Shown one piece after another: positions 8,680 to 18,739 of a stretch of 64,000 nt of DNA. Position 1 is the first letter of the stretch. The number at the start of each line of letters is the position of its first letter. This stretch comes from Pseudoxanthomonas sp. J35. Its GTDB lineage: Bacteria; Pseudomonadota; Gammaproteobacteria; Xanthomonadales; Xanthomonadaceae. The notes beneath the pieces are model-generated. The model was not told the origin of the DNA, did not search any database, and saw only the letters and a program-made list of their open reading frames with translations. The stretch covers positions 134,201 to 198,200 of the forward strand of contig NZ_AZVB01000002.1 of NCBI RefSeq assembly GCF_000513995.1, given 5' to 3'. The translations under genes and the position numbers were made by a program.

Positions 8680-9663
8680 ATGGCCCTGCCCCGGCTCGCG
8701 CTGGTTCCAGGCGAACCGGCCGGGGTCGGCCCAGAGCTCTGCGTGCGCCTGGCCCAGCGGCCACGCAGCGACTGCACGCTGGTCACCCTCGCCGACCCGG
8801 CGACGATGCGGGCCGCCGCCGAAGCGCTGGGCCTGCCGCTGAACCTGCTGCACGAGGACGACGTCGCCCGCGAGCCGGGCGACATGCCGTTGCGCATGTT
8901 CCCCAACACCAACGCGGTCGGGTTCGGCCATCCCGACCCGCGCAACGCCGGCGCGGTGGTCGGCGCCCTGCTCGATGCGGCCGAAGGCTGCGTGCGTGGC
9001 CGCTTCGCCGGCATGGTCACCGGCCCGGTGCAGAAGTCGACCATCAACGAAGGCGGCATCGCCTACACCGGCACCACCGAACTGCTGGCCGGCCACGCCG
9101 GCCGCGACGTGGTGATGATGCTGGCCAACGACCTGGTCCGGGTCGCGCTGGCGACCACCCACCTGCCGCTGCGCGAAGTGCCCGACGCGATCGACGCGGT
9201 CCTGCTGCGGCGGGTGCTGCGCATCACCCACGAAGCCCTGCGCCGGGACTTCGGCATCGCCGAACCGGTGATCGCCGTGCTCGGCCTCAACCCGCACGCG
9301 GGCGAACAGGGCCACCTCGGCCGCGAGGAGATCGACCTCATCATCCCGGTGCTGGAGCAGCTGCGCGCCGAAGGCATGCGCCTGCCCGGCCCGCTGCCGG
9401 CGGACACCGCGTTCCTGCCGCAGAAGCTGGCGGGGTTCGACGCGGTGCTGGCGATGTACCACGACCAGGGCCTGCCGGTGCTCAAGTACAGCGGCTTCGA
9501 GCGCGCGGTGAACCTGACCCTCGGCCTGCCCTATCCCCGCGTGGCCGTCGACCACGGCACCGCCCTGGACCTCGCCGGCCGCGGCCTGGCCGACCCGTCC
9601 AGCCTCGAAGCGGCCGTCGCCACCTGCGCCCGCATGGCCATCCAGCGCCTCCAGCACAGCTGA
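8680..9663 (+). CDS. pdxA: 4-hydroxythreonine-4-phosphate dehydrogenase PdxA
   Basis: A 327-residue NAD-dependent enzyme of pyridoxal 5'-phosphate synthesis. It oxidises and decarboxylates 4-phosphohydroxy-threonine to the aminoacetone phosphate used by PdxJ. Diagnostic segments are GEPAGVGPEL near the N-terminus, the metal and substrate-binding LNPHAGEQGHLGREE, and MYHDQGLPVLKY in the C-terminal third. The start is ATG 8680, directly after surA. In many relatives ksgA/rsmA follows pdxA; here the next 640 bp hold only repeats and then convergent ruvB, so the usual gene order is broken. Confidence 0.95.
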   Translation: MALPRLALVPGEPAGVGPELCVRLAQRPRSDCTLVTLADPATMRAAAEALGLPLNLLHEDDVAREPGDMPLRMFPNTNAVGFGHPDPRNAGAVVGALLDAAEGCVRGRFAGMVTGPVQKSTINEGGIAYTGTTELLAGHAGRDVVMMLANDLVRVALATTHLPLREVPDAIDAVLLRRVLRITHEALRRDFGIAEPVIAVLGLNPHAGEQGHLGREEIDLIIPVLEQLRAEGMRLPGPLPADTAFLPQKLAGFDAVLAMYHDQGLPVLKYSGFERAVNLTLGLPYPRVAVDHGTALDLAGRGLADPSSLEAAVATCARMAIQRLQHS

Positions 9664-9669
9664 CGCATG

Positions 9670-9689
9670 CCCTCTCCCGAAGGAGAGGG
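9670..9689 (+). terminator. Hairpin after pdxA, possible terminator
   Basis: A perfect 8-bp inverted repeat (CCCTCTCC, loop CGAA, GGAGAGGG) begins six bases after the pdxA stop. There is no T-run after it, so intrinsic termination is uncertain; it could also be a REP-type hairpin. A related CCCTCTCC...GGGAGAG motif recurs inside the composite repeat near 18510. Confidence 0.45.
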
Positions 9690-9700
9690 CTCCAGTATTC

Positions 9701-9804
9701 GTAGCCCGGATAAGGCCGCAGGCCGCATCCGGGGAGACGTCCCTGCCCATGCCCGAAGGCACGTCGCATCCTGTTCCCCGGATGCGCTTCGCTTATCCGG
9801 GCTA
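9701..9804. repeat. Long imperfect palindrome (GTAGCCCGGATAAG family)
   Basis: GTAGCCCGGATAAG at 9701 is matched by its exact reverse complement CTTATCCGGGCTAC ending at 9804. Inner arms CGCATCCGGGG and CCCCGGATGCG also pair. The whole thing is a roughly 104-bp structure that differs from the GTAGAGTCGGG family next to it. I see one copy in this window. Confidence 0.75.
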
Positions 9805-9853
9805 CGCGGCGGGTTGTCGCATTGGTTGGATCGGTGGTGCCGCGGAGCCCCTT

Positions 9854-9933
9854 GTAGAGTCGGGCTTGCCCGACTCCCACGCCTGATGTCCGAGGCGCCC
9901 ATTGAAAGCAGCGGGGCAAGCCCCGCTCTACAA
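9854..9933. repeat. REP-like palindrome pair
   Basis: A complete copy of the two-hairpin element. It starts GTAGAGTCGGGCTTGCCC, has a 25-bp spacer and ends GCGGGGCAAGCCCCGCTCTAC. It belongs to a 644-bp gene-free gap (9664-10307) between convergent pdxA and ruvB and is the left end of a larger composite repeat that continues to about 10250. Confidence 0.85.
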
Positions 9934-9984
9934 CAGCGTGCCGTCGCCCGGCCGGGGACCGATGAACCTGTCCCGCCGGGAGCC

Positions 9985-10190
9985 GGGAGCAAAGAACGAA
10001 GCCACGGCCTCGAAGCGCCCGAAGACGCGGTAGCGCGGGGTAGCCAGAAGCGTCTTGCCGAGTGATGCGGATGGAAAGCTGGCGCGTGGCGACGCGCCAG
10101 ACGGCGCCAGCGCCCACGTTCAGTCCCTGCGCGGACGCGGAACCGCGCGATGCGGCATACCCCGTGCTGCCGCGGCTCCGTCCGAAGCCG
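9985..10190. repeat. Composite dispersed repeat, core copy A
   Basis: A block of about 200 bp that recurs as an inverted, diverged copy at about 18297-18520 and partially at 18808-18925 and 26013-26110. Shared stretches include AGCAAAGAACGAAGCCACGG, GACGCGGTAGCGCGGGGTA, GGCGACGCGCCAGAC and GCGGACGCGGAACCGCGCGA. It joins a REP pair on its left and a hexamer-rich stretch on its right. No convincing reading frame covers it. Confidence 0.75.
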
Positions 10191-10196
10191 CCCCAC

Positions 10197-10252
10197 TCCG
10201 ACGCCGTTGCCGTTGCCGTTGCGGTGCCGTGCGGCTGCGGCTGCGGTGGCCG
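10197..10252. repeat. Short degenerate hexanucleotide array
   Basis: Imperfect tandem hexamers (CCGTTG repeated, then GCGGCT-type units) directly after the composite repeat core. The arrays next to the core copies at 18 kb are longer and purer, so this looks like a decayed or collapsed version. Confidence 0.55.
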
Positions 10253-10307
10253 TCGCTGGCATGCCCCCCCCGCTCGGCCCTGCGTCAACGCCCAGCCGGC
10301 CGCCGGC

Positions 10308-11336
10308 TCAGAACAGCTCGCCCGTCTCCCGCGGCGCGGCCGGCGGCTTCAGGCCGAGGTGGCGGTAGGCCTTCGAGGTGGCCATGCGCCCCCGCGCCGT
10401 GCGGACCAGGAAGCCCTGCTGGATCAGGAACGGCTCGATCACGTCTTCCAGCGTGCCGCGCTCCTCCGACAGCGACGCCGCCAACGACTCCACCCCCACC
10501 GGCCCCCCATCGAAGTGCTCGACGATGGTGCGCAGCAGGCGGCGGTCGAGGTCGTCGAACCCCTCCGGATCGACCTTCAGCATGCCCATTGCCGCCTGCG
10601 CCACCGCCGCGTCGATGCGCCCGCCCGCCTTCACCTGGGCGTAGTCGCGCACCCGTCGCAGCAGGCGGTTGGCGATGCGCGGTGTGCCGCGCGAACGCCG
10701 CGCGATCTCGCCCGCCCCCTCGGCCTCGCACTCGATCCCCAGGATCTTCGCCGAACGCCGCACGATCCTCGTCAGCTCCTCCGGCGTGTAGAACTCCAGG
10801 CGCTGGACGATGCCGAAGCGGTCGCGCAGCGGCGCGGTCAGCAGGCCGGCGCGGGTGGTGGCACCGATCAGGGTGAACGGCGGCAGGTCCAGCTTGATCG
10901 AACGTGCCGCCGGGCCCTCGCCGATCATGATGTCGATCTGGAAGTCCTCCATCGCCGGATAGAGCACCTCCTCGACCACCGGCGACATGCGGTGGATCTC
11001 GTCGATGAACAGCACGTCGTGCGGCTGCAGGTTGGTCAGCAACGCGGCCAGGTCGCCGGCCTTCTCGATCACCGGGCCGGAAGTGACCCGCAGGTTCACC
11101 CCCAGCTCGTTGGCGATCACGTGGCTCAGCGTGGTCTTGCCCAGGCCCGGCGGGCCGAAGATCAGCACGTGGTCCAGCGCCTCGCCGCGGGCGCGGGCGG
11201 CCTGGATGTAGATGTCCAGCTGCTCGCGGACCGGCTGCTGGCCGAGGTATTCGTCCAGGCGCCTGGGCCGGATCGAGGCCTCGATGGCCTCGTCCTCGCG
11301 GGTGGCGCCGGCGGTGATGATGCGGTCTTCGCTCAT
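10308..11336 (-). CDS. ruvB: Holliday junction branch migration ATPase RuvB
   Basis: A 342-residue AAA+ motor that drives branch migration of Holliday junctions with RuvA. The Walker A motif GPPGLGKTT is at residues 61-69 and Walker B IDEIH at 111-115, with the sensor segment [10 protein letters not shown] and the C-terminal winged helix ([11 protein letters not shown] onward, ending in the conserved [12 protein letters not shown]). Length is normal. It is the last gene of the minus-strand yebC-ruvC-ruvA-kup-ruvB group, 66 bp after kup. Confidence 0.97.
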   Translation of the reverse strand: MSEDRIITAGATREDEAIEASIRPRRLDEYLGQQPVREQLDIYIQAARARGEALDHVLIFGPPGLGKTTLSHVIANELGVNLRVTSGPVIEKAGDLAALLTNLQPHDVLFIDEIHRMSPVVEEVLYPAMEDFQIDIMIGEGPAARSIKLDLPPFTLIGATTRAGLLTAPLRDRFGIVQRLEFYTPEELTRIVRRSAKILGIECEAEGAGEIARRSRGTPRIANRLLRRVRDYAQVKAGGRIDAAVAQAAMGMLKVDPEGFDDLDRRLLRTIVEHFDGGPVGVESLAASLSEERGTLEDVIEPFLIQQGFLVRTARGRMATSKAYRHLGLKPPAAPRETGELF

Positions 11337-11402
11337 GCCGCGATTATGGACGCTGCGGCGGCGTTGCGCCCGCCCCGGCGACCACGGACCCGGCCGGGCC
11401 GG

Positions 11403-13328
11403 TCAGATCTCGACCTGCGAGCCCAGTTCGACCAGGCGGTTGCCCGGGATGCGGAAGAACCCGGTCGCCGGCGCCGCGTTGCGGTGCATGAAGGCGAACA
11501 GCTTGTCGCGCCAGATCGGCATGCCGCGGCGGGCGCTGGCGACGATGGTCTCGCGGCTGGCGAAGAAGGTCGTGTCCATCGGGTCGAAGCCCATGCCGGT
11601 GGCGTCGCTGGCGCGCATCAGCGCCAGCGGCACGTCCGGCGTTTCCATGAAGCCGAAGCGCACCACCATCCGGTAGAAGTCGTCGCCGATCTGCTCCACC
11701 TTCAGCTGCCGCTCCGGCGGCGCGTGCGGCACCGGCAGCGTCTCCACCGTGAGGAACACGTTGCGCTCGTGCAGCACCTTGTTGTGCTTGAGATTGTGCA
11801 GCAGCGCGTGCGGTACCACGCTGCCGTCGGCGGTCAGGAACACCGCCGTACCCGGCACCCGCACCGGCGGCGCCAGCATCAGCCCGGGCAGGAAGGTGTC
11901 GACGCGGATGCCGTCCTTGCGGATCTCCTCGTGCAGCAGCTCGCGGCCGCGCCGCCAGGTGCGCATCAGGGTGAACAGGACGATGCCCAGCACCACCGGG
12001 AACCACGCGCCCTGCAGGATCTTGGCGCCGTTGGCGACGACGAAGCCCACGTCGATCACGAAGAACACCACGCACAACGGCAGCACCCAGTTGCGCCAGC
12101 GCGGCCACAGCGCGCGCGCCACCAGTGCCAGCAGCAGGGTGTCGATCAGCATCGTCGCCGAGACCGAGATGCCGTAGGCCACGGCCAGGTTGCTGGAACT
12201 GCGGAACGCCAGCACCAGGCCGATCACCATCACCATCAGCATCCAGTTGATGCCCGGCACGTAGATCTGGCCGATGGCGTCGTGCGAGGTGTGCTTGATC
12301 CGCATCCGTGGGATGTAGCCCAGCTGCATGGCCTGCCGGGAGATCGAGTAGGCGCCGGTGATCACCGCCTGCGAGGCGATCACCGCCGCCAGCGTGGCCA
12401 GCACGATCATCGGGTACAGCGCCCACGACGGCACCGACTCGTAGAACGGGTTCTTGACCAGCTCCGGGTGCTCCAGCACCAGCGCGCCCTGCCCCAGGTA
12501 GTTGAGCAGCAGGCAGGGCAGGACGAAGAAATACCAGCCATGCCGGATCGGGCGGGCGCCGAAGTGGCCCATGTCCGCGTAGAGCGCCTCGCCGCCGGTG
12601 ACCGCCAGCACCACCGCGCCGAGGATGAACACCCCGTGCCAGCCGTGCTCCATGAAGAACCGCGCACCCCACCAGGGGTTGAACGCCTTCAGCACCTCCG
12701 GCGCCTCGATGATGTTCCAGGCACCGACCGCGCCGATGGCCACGAACCACAGCATGGTGATCGGGCCGAACACCTTGCCGACCTTCTCGGTGCCGAAGCG
12801 CTGGGCGAAGAACAGCACCACCAGCACCGCGATCGTCAACGGCACGATGAAGTGGTGCAGCCCGGGCGCGGCGACCTCCAGGCCCTCGATCGCGCCCAGC
12901 ACCGAAATCGCCGGGGTGATCACGCCGTCGCCGAAGAACAGCGAGGCGCCGAAGATGCCGAGGATGCCCACGACATACGCCGAGCGCGAGCCGTTCCTCA
13001 GCGTGCGCTGGGCCAGCGCCATCAGCGCCATGATGCCGCCCTCGCCCTCGTTGTCGGCGCGCATGATGATGGTCACGTACTTGAGCGTGACGACCACCAT
13101 CAGCGCCCAGAACGCGAGCGACAGCACGCCCAGCACCGTGTCGTGGTCGCTGTCCAGGCCGTAGTGCGGCGAGAACGCTTCCTTGAGCGTGTACAGCGGG
13201 CTGGTGCCGATGTCGCCGAAGACGACGCCGATGGCGCCGACGACCAGTGCCAGGTGGCTGGCGCCGACGCCGTGCGATGCGGCGCCGTGCTGTCCGTGGC
13301 CAGGCGTGGGGGTGTGCGCTGCGGTCAT
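11403..13328 (-). CDS. kup: Kup-family low-affinity potassium transporter
   Basis: A 641-residue K+ uptake permease, probably K+/H+ symport, of the inner membrane. The family signature [13 protein letters not shown] is in the first membrane region. About twelve membrane segments extend to about residue 450, followed by a hydrophilic cytoplasmic C-terminal domain that ends at [20 protein letters not shown]. The N-terminus carries a His/Gly-rich stretch before the first helix. It sits between ruvA and ruvB, 45 bp after ruvA, an arrangement also known from other xanthomonads as I recall; there is no functional link to recombination. Confidence 0.95.
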   Translation of the reverse strand: MTAAHTPTPGHGQHGAASHGVGASHLALVVGAIGVVFGDIGTSPLYTLKEAFSPHYGLDSDHDTVLGVLSLAFWALMVVVTLKYVTIIMRADNEGEGGIMALMALAQRTLRNGSRSAYVVGILGIFGASLFFGDGVITPAISVLGAIEGLEVAAPGLHHFIVPLTIAVLVVLFFAQRFGTEKVGKVFGPITMLWFVAIGAVGAWNIIEAPEVLKAFNPWWGARFFMEHGWHGVFILGAVVLAVTGGEALYADMGHFGARPIRHGWYFFVLPCLLLNYLGQGALVLEHPELVKNPFYESVPSWALYPMIVLATLAAVIASQAVITGAYSISRQAMQLGYIPRMRIKHTSHDAIGQIYVPGINWMLMVMVIGLVLAFRSSSNLAVAYGISVSATMLIDTLLLALVARALWPRWRNWVLPLCVVFFVIDVGFVVANGAKILQGAWFPVVLGIVLFTLMRTWRRGRELLHEEIRKDGIRVDTFLPGLMLAPPVRVPGTAVFLTADGSVVPHALLHNLKHNKVLHERNVFLTVETLPVPHAPPERQLKVEQIGDDFYRMVVRFGFMETPDVPLALMRASDATGMGFDPMDTTFFASRETIVASARRGMPIWRDKLFAFMHRNAAPATGFFRIPGNRLVELGSQVEI

Positions 13329-13373
13329 GGCGGCCCTAGGTTAGCTCGGTTGCGATCGCATCGGCGCACGGCG

Positions 13374-13961
13374 TCAGCGCAGGGCCGACTGCAGCGCCTT
13401 GCGGATGATGGTGGAGGCCTCGTCGCCCGCGGCGGCCGCGTCGCGGGCCATGCGCGCGGCCTCGGCCGGCTTGTAGCCCAGCTGCACCAGCGCGGTGACC
13501 GCATCGGCCATCGGGTCGCCGGCCGCGGCCGGCAGGCCGGCCGGGCCGGCGCCGGCGAGGTCGGCGGCGCGGTCGCGCAGCTCCACCACGATGCGCTCGG
13601 CGGTCTTCTTGCCGATGCCGGGGATGCGGGTCAGCGCGGTGACGTCGCCGGCCTGCACCAGTCGCGCGAACTCGTCCACGCTCACCCCGGACAGCACCGC
13701 CAGGGCGATCTTCGCGCCGATGCCGCTGACCTTCTGCACGTCGCGGAACAGGCGCCGCTCCGACTCGCGCAGGAAGCCGTACAGCGACACGCTGTCCTCC
13801 TTCTGCGCGTAGTGGGTGAACAGCGAGACCTCGCGCCCCAGTTCGGGCAGGTCGTAGAAGGTGCTCATCGGCGCCTCCAGCTCGTAGCCGACGCCATTGA
13901 CGTCGATCACCAGCCAGGGCGGCTGCTTGAGGGCGAGGATGCCGCGCAGGCGACCAATCAT
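13374..13961 (-). CDS. ruvA: Holliday junction binding protein RuvA
   Basis: A 195-residue protein that binds four-way junctions as a tetramer and loads RuvB. The N-terminal OB-fold begins [28 protein letters not shown]; the helix-hairpin-helix part has [15 protein letters not shown] and [18 protein letters not shown]; the C-terminal UBA-like domain III ([18 protein letters not shown]) binds RuvB. The frame opens 16 codons earlier, but similarity begins at ATG 13961, so that start was chosen. It lies 52 bp after ruvC. Confidence 0.96.
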   Translation of the reverse strand: MIGRLRGILALKQPPWLVIDVNGVGYELEAPMSTFYDLPELGREVSLFTHYAQKEDSVSLYGFLRESERRLFRDVQKVSGIGAKIALAVLSGVSVDEFARLVQAGDVTALTRIPGIGKKTAERIVVELRDRAADLAGAGPAGLPAAAGDPMADAVTALVQLGYKPAEAARMARDAAAAGDEASTIIRKALQSALR

Positions 13962-14013
13962 TTGAGGCTCCTTCGGAGCGGGACTGGGGAATCCCGAATC
14001 ACTGATCACGGAT

Positions 14014-14553
14014 CTACTTCCTCCACGCCAGCCTGGTACTCACGCCCAGCAGCTGCGCGGTGGCGCGCACGTGGGCGTGGGTCAGGGCGATGGCCAGGGC
14101 GTCGGCGGCGTCGGCCTGGATCTTCCCGCTCAGGCCCAGCATGGCCGCGACCATGTGCTGGATCTGCGCCTTGTCCGCCGCGCCGGTGCCGACCACCGCC
14201 AGCTTCACCTCGCGCGCGGCATACTCGCTGACCGGCAGGTCGCGCAGCACCACCGCGCTGATCGCCGCGCCGCGGGCCTGGCCGAGCTTGAGCGCCGAGT
14301 CGGCGCTGCGGCCAACGAACACCTGCTCGATCGCCACTTCCTGCGGCCGGTATTCCTCGATCAGCGCCGACAGACCATGCAGCAGCCGCTTCAGCCGCGC
14401 CGCGAAGTCGCCCTCGCCCAGCAGCAGCAGCGGCTGGTGGTGGACGTGGCGCACGCGCCCGCCCGGCTCCACGTCGATGATGCCGATGCCGGTGCGCTGC
14501 GACCCCGGGTCGATGCCGAGGATGCGCACGCGCGCCGCGGCGGCCACGGGCAT
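14014..14553 (-). CDS. ruvC: Holliday junction resolvase RuvC
   Basis: A 179-residue RNase H-fold endonuclease that cuts Holliday junctions symmetrically. The catalytic acidic residues are visible: Asp15 in [13 protein letters not shown], a glutamate in [13 protein letters not shown], and the aspartates in [19 protein letters not shown] 14553 is chosen because the family starts a few residues before the first catalytic Asp; the 24 codons upstream are low-complexity. It follows yebC by about 75 bp and precedes ruvA. Confidence 0.95.
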   Translation of the reverse strand: MPVAAAARVRILGIDPGSQRTGIGIIDVEPGGRVRHVHHQPLLLLGEGDFAARLKRLLHGLSALIEEYRPQEVAIEQVFVGRSADSALKLGQARGAAISAVVLRDLPVSEYAAREVKLAVVGTGAADKAQIQHMVAAMLGLSGKIQADAADALAIALTHAHVRATAQLLGVSTRLAWRK

Positions 14554-14629
14554 GGCGTTCACCGGACTGCCTCCGGGGATGCGATCCGGGCCGCTGCCGC
14601 CACCGCTTCGCCCCCGTGCGGGCACATCG

Positions 14630-15352
14630 TCAGCCGGCGTCGCCCAGATCGGCGTTGGAGTAGACGTTCTGCACGTCGTCCAGGTCCTCGAGCATGTGCA
14701 GCAGCTTCTGCACCTGCTGCGCGGTCTCGCCGGACACGGCCACGTCGTTGTCGGCGCGGAAGGTTACCTCGGCGTAGCCCGGGGCCAGACCGGCGGCTTC
14801 CATCGCCTGCTTCACCGCCTCGAAGTTCTCCGGCGCGGTGATCACGTCGATCGCGCCGTCCTCCGGGTACACGACCACGTCGTCGGCGCCGGCCTCGATC
14901 GCCGCCTCGGTCACCTTCTCCTCGTCGGCGCCCTCGTAGCTGAGCACGCCCAGGCGCTTGAACATGAAGGCCACCGAGCCTTCGGTGCCCATGTTGCCGC
15001 CGCACTTGGAGAAGGCGTGGCGCACGTCGGCCACGGTGCGCACGCGGTTGTCGGTCAGGCAGTCGACGATCACCGCCACGCCGCCGGGGGCGTAGCCCTC
15101 GTAGCGCACTTCCTCGTACTCGACCCCTTCCAGCTCGCCGGTGGCCTTCTTGATCGCGCGCTCGATCACGTCCTTGGACATGTTCGAGTCCAGCGCCTTG
15201 TCCACCGCCGCGCGCAGGCGCGGGTTGTTGGCCGGATCGCCGCCGCCGGAGCGGGCAGCGACGCTGATCTCGCGGATCAGCTTGGTGAAGATCTTGCCGC
15301 GGCGGGCGTCGCTGGCGTTCTTGCGGGCTTCGATCGAGGGACCACGACCCAT
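14630..15352 (-). CDS. yebC: YebC/PmpR-family protein
   Basis: A 240-residue member of the YebC/TACO1 family, with the standard N-terminus ([20 protein letters not shown]) and the acidic middle and C-terminal domains. Proteins of this family have been described as transcriptional regulators and, more recently, as ribosome-associated factors that help translate proline-rich sequences; which role applies here is not visible. It is the first gene of the ruv group, the usual position in gammaproteobacteria. Confidence 0.95.
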   Translation of the reverse strand: MGRGPSIEARKNASDARRGKIFTKLIREISVAARSGGGDPANNPRLRAAVDKALDSNMSKDVIERAIKKATGELEGVEYEEVRYEGYAPGGVAVIVDCLTDNRVRTVADVRHAFSKCGGNMGTEGSVAFMFKRLGVLSYEGADEEKVTEAAIEAGADDVVVYPEDGAIDVITAPENFEAVKQAMEAAGLAPGYAEVTFRADNDVAVSGETAQQVQKLLHMLEDLDDVQNVYSNADLGDAG

Positions 15353-15418
15353 GGGGGCTTCCGTATAGCGTTTGCGAAGCGGCGATTATAACGGGCGCCC
15401 GCGCCGGCCAAGCCGGCG

Positions 15419-16102
15419 TCAGCCTTCCGCGTCCGCGACGAAGGCGCCGGTGCGCAGGAAGCTGGCGACCTGGCGCGCCGCCGCGGCGGAGAACACCAGT
15501 CCGGTATGGCTGGCATGCACCTGGCAGTACGCGGCCAGCCCGGGCAGGCGGGTCTCGGCCAGCGCCACGGTGCCGTCGGAGGCCTCGTCCACCGCCGACA
15601 GGAAGCGGCCGATCCCGCGCGCCACGTCACCGGCCACCATCCCGACGGACACCGGCCCGTTCCACGGCGCGCAGCCCTGGCACAGCAGCGTGCCGCTGCG
15701 CCCCAGCGCCCAGGCCAGGCGCGGGCGCCCGGCGAGGAAGCGCGCGGTTCCGCTGCCGCGCAGCGGCGAGCCCAGGCATACCGCGCGCGCCACCGGCAGG
15801 TCCGGCGCGCGGCGCAGCGCTTCCAGCACCAGCAGCCCGCCCAGGCTGTGCCCGACCAGGTGCACCGGCGCGCCACCCCGCAGCCGCGCGACCAGCGCCT
15901 CGATGGCCGGTTCCGGGCCGCCGACGATGCTGGGATACCCGAAGATCCGCACGCGGAAGCCGTGCCGGCGCAGGCGCCAGGCCAGCGGCGCCAGCCACCA
16001 GGCCGAGTTCCACAGGCCGTGCACCAGCAGCACGCGGTCGCAGGCTCCGGCCTGCCCCTCCCTGCGCCATGAGCCGGCAGGCTCGGCCTCGCCCTCGCTC
16101 AC
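15419..16102 (-). CDS. Alpha/beta hydrolase, lipase-like
   Basis: A 227-residue alpha/beta-fold hydrolase. The oxyanion region [12 protein letters not shown] is at residues 25-36 and the nucleophile elbow GHSLGG places Ser86. A histidine in [10 protein letters not shown] near the C-terminus is the likely catalytic base. No signal peptide is seen. The start is a GTG at 16102 that overlaps the stop of the upstream AraC gene as GTGA, so the two are translationally coupled; similarity to the family starts soon after. The substrate is unknown; esterase or lipase activity on a small lipid is likely. Confidence 0.8.
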   Translation of the reverse strand: MSEGEAEPAGSWRREGQAGACDRVLLVHGLWNSAWWLAPLAWRLRRHGFRVRIFGYPSIVGGPEPAIEALVARLRGGAPVHLVGHSLGGLLVLEALRRAPDLPVARAVCLGSPLRGSGTARFLAGRPRLAWALGRSGTLLCQGCAPWNGPVSVGMVAGDVARGIGRFLSAVDEASDGTVALAETRLPGLAAYCQVHASHTGLVFSAAAARQVASFLRTGAFVADAEG

Positions 16103-16926
16103 GCCGCCACCGCCTGCCGCTTCCAGTCGCGCGGCGACAGCCCGCTGTGTGCCTTGAACACGCGCGACAGCGCCGCCTCGCTGCCGTAGCCGACCTCGCT
16201 GGCCACCACCTTCAGCGGCCGGCCGCGGCGCAGCGCCTGTTGCGCCAGCGCCACCCGCCAGCCCTGCAGGTACTGGCCCGGGGTGATGCCGAGCACGTTG
16301 CGGAAGGTCGTCGCGAACACGCTGCGCGACATTCCGGCCGCCGCGGCCAGGTCCTCCAGGCTCCAGTCCTTCGCCGGCGCGCCGTGCATGGCGACGATCG
16401 CGTGGCGCAGGCGCGGATGGCCCAGCCCGGCGAGCATGCCGCTGCCCAGTTCGCCGCGCTCCATCAGCTGGCGCAGCACCTGGATCATCACCACCTCGAA
16501 CAGGCGGTCGACCATCGCCTGGCGCCCGCAGCGCTGTTCGAAGGCTTCCTCGAACAGCAGCTCCAGCACCGGTCCGGCGCCGTGCAGCGACTGCAGCGGC
16601 AGGCACACGAAGGACGGCAGCGCCGCGACCAGCGGATTGCCGGTGCCGCCTTCGAAGCGCAGGTTGGCGCACGCCATGTCGGCGCCGCGCTGCGGGTCGC
16701 TGGAGAAGCGGTGCGCCATCGGCCGCGGGTACAGCAGCAGGCTGGGCTCGGTGACCTGCACGGTGCTGCCGGCGTGGCCGACTTCCAGCGGCCCACGCCG
16801 GACCAGGTGCAGCTGGCCCATGCCGTCGAAGGCTTCGAGGGAGTTGATCCCGCACAGCGCGCCGGCGTGGAAGACCTGCGCACTGACCGGGAAGCGCTCC
16901 AGCAGGACGGCGAGTCGATCGGCCAT
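16099..16926 (-). CDS. AraC-family transcriptional regulator
   Basis: A 275-residue regulator with an N-terminal cupin-like sensing domain (about residues 10-150, of the type with GPLEVGHAG and [14 protein letters not shown]) and a C-terminal double helix-turn-helix (about 185-275: [20 protein letters not shown] and [18 protein letters not shown]). It is transcribed divergently from the secreted hydrolase gene at 17038 across a 111-bp gap and overlaps the hydrolase gene that follows. The likely targets are therefore the divergent hydrolase and its own operon (inference). Confidence 0.9.
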   Translation of the reverse strand: MADRLAVLLERFPVSAQVFHAGALCGINSLEAFDGMGQLHLVRRGPLEVGHAGSTVQVTEPSLLLYPRPMAHRFSSDPQRGADMACANLRFEGGTGNPLVAALPSFVCLPLQSLHGAGPVLELLFEEAFEQRCGRQAMVDRLFEVVMIQVLRQLMERGELGSGMLAGLGHPRLRHAIVAMHGAPAKDWSLEDLAAAAGMSRSVFATTFRNVLGITPGQYLQGWRVALAQQALRRGRPLKVVASEVGYGSEAALSRVFKAHSGLSPRDWKRQAVAA

Positions 16927-17037
16927 CTCGTACTCCCAGTCAACTTTTCCGGACTTTCCGTGCTGGAGCCTAGCAGCCAGGGCCGCAGATTACGCCTGCC
17001 GCGACGGCAACCATCCAACACCACGAGGAGAACGACC

Positions 17038-17985
17038 ATGAATGCCATTACCCGCCCGATCGCCGCCGGCCTGCTGGCCGTCGCCGCCCAGGCCGCGCTC
17101 CCGGCGCAGGCCGCCACCCCCGCCACGGTGCCCGCGCCCCGGGCCACCGTCGAGGGCAGCCACGTCGTCACCGCCGACGGCGTGCGCCTGTACTTCAAGG
17201 ACTGGGGCCCGAAGGACGGCCCGGTCGTCACCTTCAGCCACGGCTGGCCGCTGAACTCCGACAGCTGGGAGGCGCAGATGCTGTTCCTGGCCGACCACGG
17301 CTACCGCGTCATCGCCCACGACCGCCGCGGCCACGGCCGCTCCAGCCAGCCGTGGGACGGCAACGACATGGACCACTACGCCGACGACCTGGCCGCGGTG
17401 ATCGACGCGCTGGACCTGAAGGACGTCACCCTGGTGGGCTTCTCCACCGGCGGCGGCGAGGTGGCGCGCTACATCGGCCGCCATGGCACCTCGCGGGTGA
17501 AGAAGGCGGTGCTGGTCAGCGCGGTGACGCCGTTCATGCTGAAGACGCCCGACAACCCGGACGGCATTCCGCTGGAAGTGTTCGACGGCTTCCGCGCGGC
17601 GGCCGAGGCCAACCGCTCGCAGCAGTACCTGGACATCGCCTCCGGCCCGTTCTTCGGCTTCAACCGCCCGGGCGCGAAGACCAGCCAGGGCCTGGTCCAG
17701 TCGTTCTGGAGCGCCGGCATGCAGGCCGGCCACAAGAACACCTACGACTCGATCGCGGCGTTCTCGGCCAGCGACTTCCGCGCCGACCTGGCGAAGTTCG
17801 ACGTGCCGACGCTGGTGATCCACGGCGACGACGACCAGATCGTGCCGGTGGAGATTTCCGCCAAGGCGGTGCCGAAGTATGCGAAGCACGCACGGGTGAT
17901 CCTGTACCCGGGCGCACCGCACGGCATCACCGACACGCACAAGGACCGTCTCAACCAGGACCTGCTGGACTTCCTGCGCGAGTGA
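17038..17985 (+). CDS. Exported alpha/beta hydrolase, non-heme chloroperoxidase-like
   Basis: A 315-residue alpha/beta hydrolase with an N-terminal signal peptide (residues 1-26, ending PAQAA before TPATV). The core resembles cofactor-free haloperoxidases and esterases: [12 protein letters not shown] (67-78), [10 protein letters not shown], the nucleophile Ser136 in GFSTGGGE, an acid in [10 protein letters not shown] and the catalytic His in [11 protein letters not shown] good ribosome site (GAGGAG) lies 7 bases before ATG 17038. It is probably controlled by the divergent AraC protein. Homologues are often annotated as chloroperoxidase, but the natural activity is usually esterase or perhydrolase. 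Confidence 0.88.
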   Translation: MNAITRPIAAGLLAVAAQAALPAQAATPATVPAPRATVEGSHVVTADGVRLYFKDWGPKDGPVVTFSHGWPLNSDSWEAQMLFLADHGYRVIAHDRRGHGRSSQPWDGNDMDHYADDLAAVIDALDLKDVTLVGFSTGGGEVARYIGRHGTSRVKKAVLVSAVTPFMLKTPDNPDGIPLEVFDGFRAAAEANRSQQYLDIASGPFFGFNRPGAKTSQGLVQSFWSAGMQAGHKNTYDSIAAFSASDFRADLAKFDVPTLVIHGDDDQIVPVEISAKAVPKYAKHARVILYPGAPHGITDTHKDRLNQDLLDFLRE

Positions 17986-18005
17986 ACGTGGCGGGTGCAG
18001 GTAGC

Positions 18006-18045
18006 GGAAACGGCCGCGGCTTCGCGGCCGTTTCCGTGTGTGCGG
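18006..18045 (+). terminator. Strong hairpin after the exported hydrolase gene
   Basis: A 13-bp perfect stem (GGAAACGGCCGCG, loop GCTT, CGCGGCCGTTTCC) begins 20 bases after the stop codon. The following GTGTGTG is only partly T-rich, so it is a probable but not textbook intrinsic terminator. Confidence 0.6.
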
Positions 18046-18113
18046 TCAGGCAACGCGCCTGCCGGGAGCCTCGGTCAGTTGGCGGAGGCTGGAATGGCGC
18101 GGCAAGCGGAGCC

Positions 18114-18288
<175 letters not shown>

Positions 18289-18296
18289 TTCGAGAA

Positions 18297-18535
18297 TGTG
18301 GGCTTCGGCGGGAGCCGCGGCAACGCAGGCGTATGGCGCATCGCGCGGTGCCGCGTCCGCGCCGGGAATGCATCAGGGCGCTGGTGATGTCCGGCGCGTC
18401 GCCACGCGCCAGCTTTCCAACCGCATCACCCAGCAACACGCTTCTAGCTACCCCGCGCTACCGCGTCTTTCGGCGCTTTGAGGCCGTGGCTTCGTTCTTT
18501 GCATCCCTCTCCCGGTGGGAGAGCGGCCATCGCTC
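18297..18535. repeat. Composite dispersed repeat, core copy B (inverted)
   Basis: The inverted counterpart of the block at 9985-10190. Read on the minus strand it shares GGTAGCGCGGGGTAGC, GCGTGGCGACGCGCC, TTCCCGGCGCGGACGCGG and TATGCC-like ends. It is bounded by the hexamer array on one side and by a REP pair (18559) on the other, the same order of parts as copy A. It also holds a CCCTCTCCCGGTGGGAGAG hairpin at about 18506. Confidence 0.75.
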
Positions 18536-18558
18536 CCTGGCCGGGCAACGGCACGCTG

Positions 18559-18638
18559 TTGTAGAGCGGGGCTTGCCCCGCTGCTCTTTCACGCGGGCAG
18601 GCACATCCGGCGTGGGAGTCGGGCAAGCCCGACTCTAC
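18559..18638. repeat. REP-like palindrome pair (inverted orientation)
   Basis: A complete two-hairpin element, starting TTGTAGAGCGGGGCTTGCCC and ending GTCGGGCAAGCCCGACTCTAC. It is the outer end of composite repeat copy B. Confidence 0.85.
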
Positions 18639-18739
18639 AGGGGCTGCAGGCCCTCTCCCAACCCGTTCCGTCGTGAGACGGGGTGAGCTTTGCGCGCGTC
18701 GATAGAAGCTCCGGCCCGGACGTGTCGAAGGACGTCGTC

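Noticed and set aside
11403-13328. kup inside the ruv operon as a recent insertion
   Set aside because: Its codon use matches its neighbours, and I recall the same order in other xanthomonads.
10062-14231. A 1389-codon plus-strand open frame antisense to ruvB, kup and ruvA
   Set aside because: GC-rich genes leave antisense frames open. The protein is His/Arg/Gln-rich with no domain, while the opposite strand encodes clear families.
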